In this document: piece after piece, positions 8,168 through 15,982 of the stretch
Layout: every line of letters starts with the position of its first letter
Numbering within the stretch: position 1 is the stretch's first letter
Assembly: GCA_028101545.1 (NCBI GenBank)
Contig: JAOHKZ010000020.1
Coordinates: 1-39,381 of the forward strand
Reading direction: 5' to 3'
Length of the DNA: 39,381 nt
Origin: Opitutales bacterium
Lineage (GTDB): Bacteria > Verrucomicrobiota > Verrucomicrobiia > Opitutales > Seribacteraceae
The notes under the pieces: generated by a model
Database searches by the model: none
What the model saw: the letters and a program-made list of their open reading frames with translations, nothing else
What the model was told of the DNA's origin: nothing
Made by a program: the position numbers and the translations under genes

Positions 8168-8803
8168 TTATCCGTTGTTCGGTCGAACAACTTCGACCAC
8201 ACTTTTTAAGGAAGTAAGAACTGGATTCACCTTGGCAAACTTTCTTCTAAAGCAGGTTTCGTTAACTACTAGCTTTATACGGTTACGCGTTCTTTCGAAT
8301 GCAATACAACCTTTATCAATAACGACAAAGTCTCGACCTTCCGAAATATATAGTGCCCCCTGCCGAAATGGAACAATATCAGCCATGTTATACTTACAAT
8401 CCTGTGTAAAATAAATAAAATGAACACCTGTTTTTATAAATGCAAGAGCTTCTTCCATTTTGGCATTTGTGAAATGAAAAACTTCCACTGGATGTCCATC
8501 AGCAGATAGATTACTTTGTTCAACTAAGAAATTAAGAGATTTAACAAAACCTAAATTTTCATTTCCCAGTACAACAATTTTAAAAGATTCCTCTTCATTG
8601 TTAGAATTCCACTCCCATCGTATAAATTTAACCAACCTGGTAATGTAAGTTGCTTGCACGCGGGCATTCCGTCGATCCTCCTCTGTGGATTTACTTTGTG
8701 CTTTTACATCCAAAAAACCAATATTCATGGAAATAACACCAAGCAAGACAAGCAATGTGCTTACTCGGGCTATTCGATTGAATATGGATTTAAATAAAGG
8801 CAC
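8168..8803 (-). CDS. YfiR-like (DUF4154) periplasmic protein, copy B
   Basis: The protein has 211 residues with an N-terminal hydrophobic segment (about 10-35) and a YfiR/DUF4154 domain: ARVQATYITRLVKFIRWEW, FKIVVLGNENLGFV, then VHFIYFTQDC, EGRDFVV, GCIAFERTRNRIKLVVNETCF and a C-terminal LTSLKSVVEVVR. In Pseudomonas, YfiR is a periplasmic repressor of the diguanylate cyclase YfiN; no cyclase lies next to this gene. It starts with GTG, six bases after the receptor stop (TAA-TTTTCC-GTG), with no ribosome-binding site, so translation is probably coupled to the receptor. It is the last gene of a four-gene operon. Three cysteines (136, 166, 184) remain in the mature part, unlike copy A, which has none. 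Confidence 0.85.
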   Translation of the reverse strand: MPLFKSIFNRIARVSTLLVLLGVISMNIGFLDVKAQSKSTEEDRRNARVQATYITRLVKFIRWEWNSNNEEESFKIVVLGNENLGFVKSLNFLVEQSNLSADGHPVEVFHFTNAKMEEALAFIKTGVHFIYFTQDCKYNMADIVPFRQGALYISEGRDFVVIDKGCIAFERTRNRIKLVVNETCFRRKFAKVNPVLTSLKSVVEVVRPNNG

Positions 8804-8809
8804 GGAAAA

Positions 8810-11191
8810 TTAGAATTTCTTTAAAAGGGTTAGCATGAAGGTTCTTTCAACTCGGGCAGGTTCAACATCAACTCCGGGATACATTGTTTCCACATGATAA
8901 GATTCAAGTAGATCACGACCAAATAAGCCAATTTCCCAATCCCCTTTCGTTTGCCAAACCACCCCAAGATCCAATCTTAAGTGAGAAGGAATTGTAATTG
9001 GGTTATAATCAGAAGGTATTTCCGTTTTACCGGAATAAAAAAGGTTTTGAATCAAAGTGACTTCGTCCGAATATTTGAAATGGGATGATAAACTGGCAGT
9101 ATTTTCTGGAAAATCATATACTCGAGCACCTTCCACTTCTCCTCTTGCAAAAGAATAACCTCCCCTAATTCTCCAGAGATCTGAAACCCTGTAATCAATG
9201 GAAAGCTCGCCACCGAATGCTTTGGCATCTTTTGCTTCATAAGCATTAACCGAGGTCAAACTCGTAGCTCCCCGAACCGCATTTTGGGTATCGTAATAGT
9301 ATGTGGACAGTTCAAAAAGCAAGTCTTCACTTGGACGCAAACGCCACCCCAATTCATAAGCGTCCATTTCTTCACGGTCTAAACTTGAGTCCCCTTCGTA
9401 TGTCTTACTCTCCCATTTTGATGTGGTCGAATTCCAAGTCCAAAGTGGAGTTAAGTCAGTGTATCTCTCCCGTAACGAAGGCTGTCGGTGGGTCTTGGCG
9501 TAGCCTGCCCAAAAAATGTTCTGTTCATTTGCCATCCACGAAGCACGAACACCTGGTTGGAAACCAAAACCAGCCAAATCATTTTCCTCCACTTTGGCTC
9601 CAACGGAAATTAAAATCGTATCAGTCGAAGATATCGAATCCTGTATGTAGCCAGTAAATCTATTGAATTTAGTAAAGCTTTGATCGTAATCCAAAATGGG
9701 TCTTAAGGTTTCACCTGGAAATTGGAAGATATCTAAAATTTCTGATTTTACATCAAGGTCGGTATGCTGGGTGGCAACTCCATATGAAATCCTGTGCCTA
9801 TCAGCTAATGGGAAGTTTGCATCAAAAGAAAGGTTATATTGGGTCTGCTCCCATTCATAACCCAGATGCCCCATGTAAATATCCGTGTGATCCAGAGACC
9901 CGGTCAAAGACCATTCCATATCAAAATCAGTAATACCATCTACTTTGGAAACGATATGTGCAGAGTCATTTGTCATTTCTCCGTAGCGCTCAATACGCCC
10001 CGCATTCATTCCAGATAAAAGCGAAATAGAGTTCAAGGCTGGATAATTAACAGTACCATTTGAATTAGCCCCCCAAGCAGCAGCGGGATAGCTAGACGCA
10101 GAAGGCAGATCATATGTTAATGATGGTTGCAGAAAAGCATTCAAACCCGCATTTAAAGCAGCTAGATCTGGAGACAAAGCAAGGACCCCACCTAGTTGCT
10201 GAGATACGGAAAGAGGTATTGGAGGTACGACAGACGGCAATATAGCGACCAAGTTATTAACGACTTGTTGATTAGATGCAGATAATAAGGAAAAGCCCGG
10301 ATGTGCAGGAAGATTTCGAACGTCTGAAACAAATTTACTTGGATCATGAAGCAATCGATTTGATAAATCCAATACATGCTCTACTCGACGAGTGGCAAAT
10401 CCACCAGCAATATAAAGATTTAGGTCTGAACCCAAGTTCTTATCGAATCGAAAGCCCGCTTTTCTTAAATACCCATCATCACGAGCAGGAAGACCCGAAT
10501 CCAGTGTACCTTCAGCATATTCCTGATCACGAACCCAAAATCGATAATAGCTATCATCCGAAAGCTTTCCTCCGTGCACATAATCGCCCAAAAAAGTGCC
10601 ATTATCCTGAATAGCCAATCGAACGGAATTACCCTGTGTATTGGCGGAGTGTTTGGTAACAAGGTTAAGTACGCCATTAACCGCATTCGTTCCCCATATG
10701 GAGGCACCCGGTCCACGAATCACCTCAATTCGGTCAATTACCGCTACAGGGTAATCATCAACTGAATAGTTGGCACTCCCCAACATGAGTTGCGATACTT
10801 CACGCCCTCCAATTTTACCTAAAAACTTCTGTGTCGAAAAACCACTAAAATTACGCATCGACGCAAAATTATCATAGGCAAGCCCGCGACTGACATGCAT
10901 TCCAGGAACACCACGAAGAGCCTCAACCGAATTAAGGTAACCATTTAGAGTTATATCTTCGGGACGAATAACATGAACAGAGGCTGGATTTCGCCAATAC
11001 TCTTGTTCATACCCAAGAACTCCCTTAATAGGAATTTGAGAAAGGTTTGATACATCAAGCTCAAGTAATCTTCTTAAATCAGCTTTTTCAAAAGGAGTTA
11101 GTCCATTCGAAGAATTTGATTCTGTGTAAACTTTACCCGATGTAACGCAAAGCGTCACAATTATTAAGGATAAGGAACGAAAGAAAGACAT
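8810..11191 (-). CDS. TonB-dependent outer-membrane receptor, copy B
   Basis: The protein has 793 residues. After a signal peptide (about 1-23) come the N-terminal signature FEKADLRRLLELDVSNLSQIP, a plug domain (about 65-185) with NPASVHVIRPEDITLNG and DRIEVIRGPGASIWGTNAVNG, and a 22-strand-type beta-barrel ending in an aromatic residue (LLKKF). It would import a ligand across the outer membrane using TonB energy; the ligand is unknown. It is clearly paralogous to copy A immediately upstream, with near-identical plug motifs. The largest difference is a long extracellular loop at about 283-400, roughly 45 residues longer than in copy A and rich in Leu, Pro and Ala. The ATG start is five bases after the YfiR copy A stop. 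No TonB/ExbBD gene is nearby. Confidence 0.93.
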   Translation of the reverse strand: MSFFRSLSLIIVTLCVTSGKVYTESNSSNGLTPFEKADLRRLLELDVSNLSQIPIKGVLGYEQEYWRNPASVHVIRPEDITLNGYLNSVEALRGVPGMHVSRGLAYDNFASMRNFSGFSTQKFLGKIGGREVSQLMLGSANYSVDDYPVAVIDRIEVIRGPGASIWGTNAVNGVLNLVTKHSANTQGNSVRLAIQDNGTFLGDYVHGGKLSDDSYYRFWVRDQEYAEGTLDSGLPARDDGYLRKAGFRFDKNLGSDLNLYIAGGFATRRVEHVLDLSNRLLHDPSKFVSDVRNLPAHPGFSLLSASNQQVVNNLVAILPSVVPPIPLSVSQQLGGVLALSPDLAALNAGLNAFLQPSLTYDLPSASSYPAAAWGANSNGTVNYPALNSISLLSGMNAGRIERYGEMTNDSAHIVSKVDGITDFDMEWSLTGSLDHTDIYMGHLGYEWEQTQYNLSFDANFPLADRHRISYGVATQHTDLDVKSEILDIFQFPGETLRPILDYDQSFTKFNRFTGYIQDSISSTDTILISVGAKVEENDLAGFGFQPGVRASWMANEQNIFWAGYAKTHRQPSLRERYTDLTPLWTWNSTTSKWESKTYEGDSSLDREEMDAYELGWRLRPSEDLLFELSTYYYDTQNAVRGATSLTSVNAYEAKDAKAFGGELSIDYRVSDLWRIRGGYSFARGEVEGARVYDFPENTASLSSHFKYSDEVTLIQNLFYSGKTEIPSDYNPITIPSHLRLDLGVVWQTKGDWEIGLFGRDLLESYHVETMYPGVDVEPARVERTFMLTLLKKF

Positions 11192-11196
11192 TAAAT

Positions 11197-11823
11197 TTAA
11201 CGGACTATTTCAACGACATTTCTCAATGTTGATATACTAGAACTTAACTTAGGAGAATTTCGCGAAAATGTCTTTTTATTTATAATCAATCGAATGCGAT
11301 TCTTACTGTTGGTAAAACTAATATCACCATCGAATTCCACAACAAAATCTCTTCCATTTCCTATCATTAAACTTTTTGGTGAAAGCTTTTTGATATCGCT
11401 AACGATAAAATTAGACTCAGCTAAAAAGAAAATCACTTGGGGTTTTTGTGAAAGCTTCAGTTTAGCCTCACTGTTTAGTTTCTGTTTAAGGTGAATAATT
11501 TCCAGATCCCTTCCATCTATTTTCATATTGGACTGAGAAGCTAAAAATCTGAATGATTCAACAAATCCATTTTTGTCCTCACCCAACATTATAATTTTGG
11601 CAGATTCTGATTTACCAGGTAGGTCAGGCTGTTCCCAATTTGTAAATTTGATTAAGTGAGTCAGATAAGTTGCCTGAACCCTCGCAACTCTTCTTTTCTC
11701 ATCCATTAAACTCGTGTTGGCATCAACAGGAATCATTCCAGAAAAAGCCACAAAGAAACCTAACAAAACGAATAATCGCCTTGAAGTAAGGTTTTTTCTG
11801 AATCTGGAATTAAAAAATAACAC
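11197..11823 (-). CDS. YfiR-like (DUF4154) periplasmic protein, copy A
   Basis: The protein has 208 residues, paralogous to copy B. An N-terminal hydrophobic segment (about 15-35) precedes the YfiR/DUF4154 domain: ARVQATYLTHLIKFTNWE, AKIIMLGEDKNGFVESF, PQVIFFLAES, GRDFVVEFDGDISFTNSKNRIRLIINKKTF and LSSSISTLRNVVEIVR. There is no cysteine anywhere in the protein, so it cannot form the disulfides known to stabilise Pseudomonas YfiR. The start is GTG, six bases after the receptor stop (TAA-TTATCC-GTG), the same junction design as in the second module. The position directly behind a receptor suggests a shared job in envelope sensing or uptake rather than a free-standing YfiBNR system (inference). 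Confidence 0.85.
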   Translation of the reverse strand: MLFFNSRFRKNLTSRRLFVLLGFFVAFSGMIPVDANTSLMDEKRRVARVQATYLTHLIKFTNWEQPDLPGKSESAKIIMLGEDKNGFVESFRFLASQSNMKIDGRDLEIIHLKQKLNSEAKLKLSQKPQVIFFLAESNFIVSDIKKLSPKSLMIGNGRDFVVEFDGDISFTNSKNRIRLIINKKTFSRNSPKLSSSISTLRNVVEIVR

Positions 11824-11829
11824 GGATAA

Positions 11830-14130
11830 TTAAAATTTCTTGGTAATACTAAGTAGGAAGGTTCGCTCAACACGCCCAGGCTCGACATCTAGATCGTTGT
11901 ACATATTTTCTGGATGATCAGGATCTAAGAGGTCACGACCAAAGAAACCGATTTCCCAGTTATCTTTGGTCTGCCAAACAAAACCCAAATCCAATCTTAA
12001 ATAATCGTCTATTGGAATCGGGTTATATGCCGATGGAATAATTCTATCTCCAGTGTAGTAAAGGCTTTGGATAAAAGTTAGATTATCGCGAATCTTATAA
12101 TGAGAGGACAAATTAGCCATTGAATCAGGAAAATCATCTTGCTTTACCCCGTCTTTTTTACCCTTTGAATAGGAATAACCTCCTTGTAAATGCCAGGAAT
12201 TGGATGCTCGATAGTCAAAAGTTAACTCTCCTCCAGTAGTCTTAACATCACTTGTAGTGTAAACTGGCGGGCCAGAAAAAACCGCATCTTTTGTTGAATA
12301 ATGGTAAAGAGATAGTTCAAGCAATAATTTATCAGAAGGCCTTGTGCGCCACCCCAACTCGAACGCATCCATTTTCTCATCATCGTGATCACTCGAACCA
12401 GAAAAAGATGTGTTGATCCATTCTTTACCTAGAGGGTTAGTAGCATTTTTATCAGCAGGACTCCATATTCTAGCGTAGGAAACTTCAGTATATTGTTCTA
12501 CTAAAGAGGCCTGACGATTAGCTCTAGAATACGCCCCCCAAAAGATATTTTCATCATCCAATGAATATGAAATTCTAACTCCTGGTTGTATAGAAGATCC
12601 ACTCAAATCACTGTCTTCAAATTTTGCACCAAATGAAAAGACAACTTGATCTGACAAATCAGTAGAATGCTGAATGAAACCGGCAATCCGCTCAAATTTA
12701 GTTGGGCTACCACCATATTCTAATATCGGAATGTCTGTTCTTAACGACTTATTTAAATCAAAAGTAGAAGCAAAAATAGAGGTATCAACAGTCGGAAATG
12801 CCCAGGGTGATGTAACCACTTCATTGACATCAAACGACATATGCCGGTAAGACGCACCAAAGGCCAAATGATTGAAATCACCAATGGGTTTATTGGCACG
12901 AAAATCCAAATCATATTCCCGGCGTTCCCAACTGTGCCCAATATGCCCAAGAGTTGTGTCGTAAATTTCAGCATATCCCGCAACTGACCATTCAAGTTCG
13001 TTTTCAGTTATTCCAGAAATCTTAGCCCGAAGGTGAGAACCGTCTTGTGGCATTTTCTCGTAGTGGTCAATGCGTGGAATACCTATCGGTTGGATTAAGC
13101 CATTTGCCGCCGGCCAAGTAGAATATTTTGATTGAGGAGGCACACCGGGCAAGGACAACGCGGTTGCAACAGATATTGGGATAAAAGGAAATTCATCATT
13201 AGATGCGATTGGCAACAAACCGCCCATTCCATCTGCAGGCAGGAAAGGATTAGGAAAAAGAGCGTAATTTGGATCAGTTGGATATAACAACCTTGATGAC
13301 AAATCCATCGCATGATCAACTCTTCTGGTCGCAAATCCGCCGGCGAATGTAAAATCCATGTCAGAACCAAGTTCCTTATCAAATCGAAAGCCCGCTTTTC
13401 TGGCATAGCCGTCATCTCTTGCATCCATTCCAGAAATAAGTTTTCCCTCAGAGTATTCCTGATCACGAACCCAAACCCGATAGAAAGAGTCATCGCTAAT
13501 TTGTCCACCATGAACATATTCTCCAAGAAAAGTACCATCATCTTCGATAATTAGCCTGACACTATCACCTTGAGTCTGAGCAGAATGCTTAGTTACGATA
13601 TTTACAACTCCACTTACCGCATTAGTGCCCCAAATCGAAGCACCAGGCCCACGAATAATTTCGACTCGATCTAAAATAGAGAGAGGCACATCTTCGGTAG
13701 TCCAATTAATTGTTCCGCCCATTAACTGAAGAACTTCCCGCCCATCCACCATGGTAAGAAATTTCTCAGTGGCTGAACCACTAAAGTTACGCATGGTTAC
13801 GAAATCATCGTACCCAACCCCACGAGTGGTATACATACCCGCAACATTTCGGAACGAATCAACAGTCAAAACATGACCATTCAGGCTAATATCTTCTGGA
13901 CGTATAACATGAACAGAAGCTGGATTTTTCCAATGCTCCTGCTCGTATCCTAATACACCACGAACAGGAGTACGGGAAAGGTCAAGGAAGTCTAAATCTA
14001 AAAGTCTCCTTAGTTCAGCTTTTTCAAATGGCGATAACTCCGAAGAATTTGTTTCACCAACAGCTTGCCCGAATAGGGAATTCGCAAATACGCAAAATAA
14101 TGCAAAAAAACTATGGGCAAGAGTTTTCAA
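11830..14130 (-). CDS. TonB-dependent outer-membrane receptor, copy A
   Basis: The protein has 766 residues: signal peptide (about 1-22); N-terminal signature FEKAELRRLLDLDFLDLSRTP; plug (about 66-185) with NPASVHVIRPEDISLNG and DRVEIIRGPGASIWGTNAVSG; and a beta-barrel ending in an aromatic residue (ITKKF). It is the first gene of the four-gene receptor/YfiR operon. The start is TTG at 14128-14130, right after a run of eight T. The nearest upstream ATG (14151-14153) is in a different frame, reaching a stop at the T-run. The signal peptide read from TTG is good, so I keep it. The ligand is unknown; the barrel resembles receptors for siderophore-like or small glycan ligands only in a general way. 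Confidence 0.92.
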   Translation of the reverse strand: MKTLAHSFFALFCVFANSLFGQAVGETNSSELSPFEKAELRRLLDLDFLDLSRTPVRGVLGYEQEHWKNPASVHVIRPEDISLNGHVLTVDSFRNVAGMYTTRGVGYDDFVTMRNFSGSATEKFLTMVDGREVLQLMGGTINWTTEDVPLSILDRVEIIRGPGASIWGTNAVSGVVNIVTKHSAQTQGDSVRLIIEDDGTFLGEYVHGGQISDDSFYRVWVRDQEYSEGKLISGMDARDDGYARKAGFRFDKELGSDMDFTFAGGFATRRVDHAMDLSSRLLYPTDPNYALFPNPFLPADGMGGLLPIASNDEFPFIPISVATALSLPGVPPQSKYSTWPAANGLIQPIGIPRIDHYEKMPQDGSHLRAKISGITENELEWSVAGYAEIYDTTLGHIGHSWERREYDLDFRANKPIGDFNHLAFGASYRHMSFDVNEVVTSPWAFPTVDTSIFASTFDLNKSLRTDIPILEYGGSPTKFERIAGFIQHSTDLSDQVVFSFGAKFEDSDLSGSSIQPGVRISYSLDDENIFWGAYSRANRQASLVEQYTEVSYARIWSPADKNATNPLGKEWINTSFSGSSDHDDEKMDAFELGWRTRPSDKLLLELSLYHYSTKDAVFSGPPVYTTSDVKTTGGELTFDYRASNSWHLQGGYSYSKGKKDGVKQDDFPDSMANLSSHYKIRDNLTFIQSLYYTGDRIIPSAYNPIPIDDYLRLDLGFVWQTKDNWEIGFFGRDLLDPDHPENMYNDLDVEPGRVERTFLLSITKKF

Positions 14131-14224
14131 AAAAAAGGGTAAAGAAACTCCATGCTGAATTCATGACACAAAATGCCAATACAAAAATTTACACTTTTAA
14201 TAATAAAAATTGTGAGGGATAAAA

Positions 14225-15244
14225 TTATCCTTCAACCACACCAATCATTGCCTGCAGAATAGCATTCCAAGTGGCAGGATTTTCCAAAGTGGAGTTTGGA
14301 AACATACAACCATCCCAACAGATGTGTTTAATTCCACGATCCTGAAAATCTTTCAACCAATACTGCGAACAACGGGTAATATCAAGTTTGCCATTTGGAT
14401 CGTCAGCGGGACAGTGCTTGCCGGTTTTATCATGATCACCCGCTCCATGAACTTCCCCATCGTTTTGAGCAACGTGAAAATCAATTGTCCACGGACGAAG
14501 TTTATCTGTCATTTGCTCGTAAGCAGAATAAAATTCCTCCTCGGTATAGCCTTCCTGTAAAAGAGCATGCTCAGATGCGTTGTAACCCATTAAGTAAAGG
14601 TAGGTATGAGCTAAGTCTGCCTGAAAGCCTAGAGTTTCGGGCATCCCGACGCCTTCAAGTAAATCGAGCATGTCTTTCCAACTATGCATGCCAGCCCAGC
14701 AAATTTCACCCTCGGCCGCCAGACGCTCGCCATGATCAGCGGCAATTTTGGATGCCTTTGTAAATGTATCAACAATTCGGGCCGTTCCTTCACCAGGGTT
14801 TGCCTTCCATTGCTCCACTCCAAACTCGGCAGAATCAATACGAATGACCCCGCCCTTGCGGGCACCATGTTCATTAAAAACCTTGGCAATCCGACAAGCC
14901 ATTTTAACCGCATCCAAAAACTTTTCCTGTTGTTCATCGGTGCCCATTGCTGAATCACCCACCGTACCAGGCCAAACTGGTGCGACCAAAGAACCAATAT
15001 CAAAACCTTTGCTTACAATCTGATCGGCAATCCCCTTCAATTCATCATCACTTGCCTCAGGATTTGTGTGAGGAAGGAATAAGAAATAATCAATCCCGTC
15101 AAACTTCCTGCCGTTAATTTCTGCTGCAGCCGAAAAATCAAGCATTTTTTCTAAGCTTATTGGAGGTTCTTGACCTTCGTCATCGCCTTTACCAACAAGA
15201 CCAGGCCACATTGCATTGTGAAGTTTTAAAGAGGATAAACTCAT
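14225..15244 (-). CDS. Sugar isomerase/epimerase-type TIM-barrel protein (xylose isomerase-like)
   Basis: The protein has 339 residues, with no signal peptide. It has the AP endonuclease 2/xylose isomerase-like TIM-barrel pattern: [14 protein letters not shown] early, [12 protein letters not shown] in the middle, then likely metal ligands in [25 protein letters not shown] and [24 protein letters not shown]. Members isomerise or epimerise sugars and related hydroxy compounds using a divalent metal; the exact substrate is not readable. It is divergent from the thioredoxin-like gene and lies 94 bases upstream of the receptor operon on the same strand, so it may have a promoter of its own or read into that operon. 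It may belong functionally with the sugar-acid cluster 740 bases away (inference). Confidence 0.8.
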   Translation of the reverse strand: MSLSSLKLHNAMWPGLVGKGDDEGQEPPISLEKMLDFSAAAEINGRKFDGIDYFLFLPHTNPEASDDELKGIADQIVSKGFDIGSLVAPVWPGTVGDSAMGTDEQQEKFLDAVKMACRIAKVFNEHGARKGGVIRIDSAEFGVEQWKANPGEGTARIVDTFTKASKIAADHGERLAAEGEICWAGMHSWKDMLDLLEGVGMPETLGFQADLAHTYLYLMGYNASEHALLQEGYTEEEFYSAYEQMTDKLRPWTIDFHVAQNDGEVHGAGDHDKTGKHCPADDPNGKLDITRCSQYWLKDFQDRGIKHICWDGCMFPNSTLENPATWNAILQAMIGVVEG

Positions 15245-15420
15245 AATTATTTAGGGATTAGTGTTATAAAATTTATGATTTTTGGTACACGAGTATAGCT
15301 TGACTCAACTATTTTAAATTTCAAAAGATGAGCAACAATAAAAATTAATAGTTGTAAGTTTCTCCTATTGCGAAAACACTAATTTTAAACTACCGTAATT
15401 AAAACTTAACCTTAAAAATT

Positions 15421-15933
15421 ATGAAATTAGCAAAATTATTACCACTGCTCATCTTAACAGTATTTTTTTTCTCACAGACACAAGCAGCGAAAAAGAATCT
15501 AAGTTCCGGAATGGAGGATCTCATCCAAGGGCCTCTACTTAACTCCAATGGTAGGGAAGTGTCCAAAGATGTACTCGCTGGAAAAACTATTGGCATTTAC
15601 TTTTCAGCACATTGGTGCCCTCCCTGCAGAGGATTCACCCCTAAGCTTGTTGACTTTAGAAACTCAAACAAAAAAGACTTTGAGGTAGTGTTTGTGAGTT
15701 CAGACAGGAGTCCCAAAGCACATATGGATTACATGAAAGGATCGAATATGCAGTGGTATACCATGCCCCACGGATCAGATGCTGCAAAAGCTTTAAAAAA
15801 GAAATATGAAGTTCGCGGAATCCCCTCATTGGTTATTGTATCTGCCGACGGAAAAACGATAACTAAAAATGGAAGGGGCGATGTTACCTCAAATGCTAAA
15901 GGGGCAATAAAGAACTGGAAAAAGAACTCATAA
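15421..15933 (+). CDS. Secreted thioredoxin-like (nucleoredoxin/tryparedoxin-type) protein
   Basis: The protein has 170 residues. A signal peptide (about 1-22) is followed by a thioredoxin fold with the redox motif W65-CPPC (Cys66, Cys69) in IGIYFSAHWCPPCRGFTP, then FEVVFVSSDRS and the cis-Pro motif RGIPSLVIVSADG. The CPPC motif with this spacing is typical of nucleoredoxin-like proteins. It would act on disulfides in the periplasm. It starts with ATG without a visible ribosome-binding site and is followed by its own strong terminator. It is transcribed divergently from the TIM-barrel gene across a 176-base region that probably holds both promoters; I could not fix -35/-10 boxes there. Confidence 0.88.
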   Translation: MKLAKLLPLLILTVFFFSQTQAAKKNLSSGMEDLIQGPLLNSNGREVSKDVLAGKTIGIYFSAHWCPPCRGFTPKLVDFRNSNKKDFEVVFVSSDRSPKAHMDYMKGSNMQWYTMPHGSDAAKALKKKYEVRGIPSLVIVSADGKTITKNGRGDVTSNAKGAIKNWKKNS

Positions 15934-15953
15934 TCTCTTTCAACCCTTAAATC

Positions 15954-15981
15954 AACCTGTCCCTAGGGGCAGGTTTTTTTT
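15954..15981 (+). terminator. Rho-independent terminator overlapping the leader of the UxaA-family gene
   Basis: The stem AACCTGTCCC / GGGGCAGGTT (one G-U pair) has a very short loop and is followed by a run of eight T. The next gene's ATG starts at 15983, immediately after the T-run, so the hairpin covers its leader. Confidence 0.8.
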
Positions 15982-15982
15982 A

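Noticed and set aside
10276-10614. Open frame of 112 codons on the plus strand inside receptor copy B
   Set aside because: It is antisense to a clearly coding TonB receptor barrel, has no recognisable domain and no leader; a codon-bias shadow.
14131-14153. Upstream ATG and eight-T run before receptor copy A, possibly a phase-variable start
   Set aside because: The ATG frame stops at the T-run, and joining the frames would need slippage; the TTG start alone gives a complete signal peptide. Not enough to claim phase variation from one sequence.
14028-14222. Open frame of 64 codons on the plus strand across the receptor A start region
   Set aside because: It overlaps the receptor's signal peptide antisense and has Lys/Asn-rich, random-looking content; it is explained by the AT-rich intergenic region.
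14395-14763. Plus-strand frame of 122 codons opposite the TIM-barrel gene
   Set aside because: Antisense shadow; the minus-strand frame has coherent xylose isomerase-like motifs along its length.
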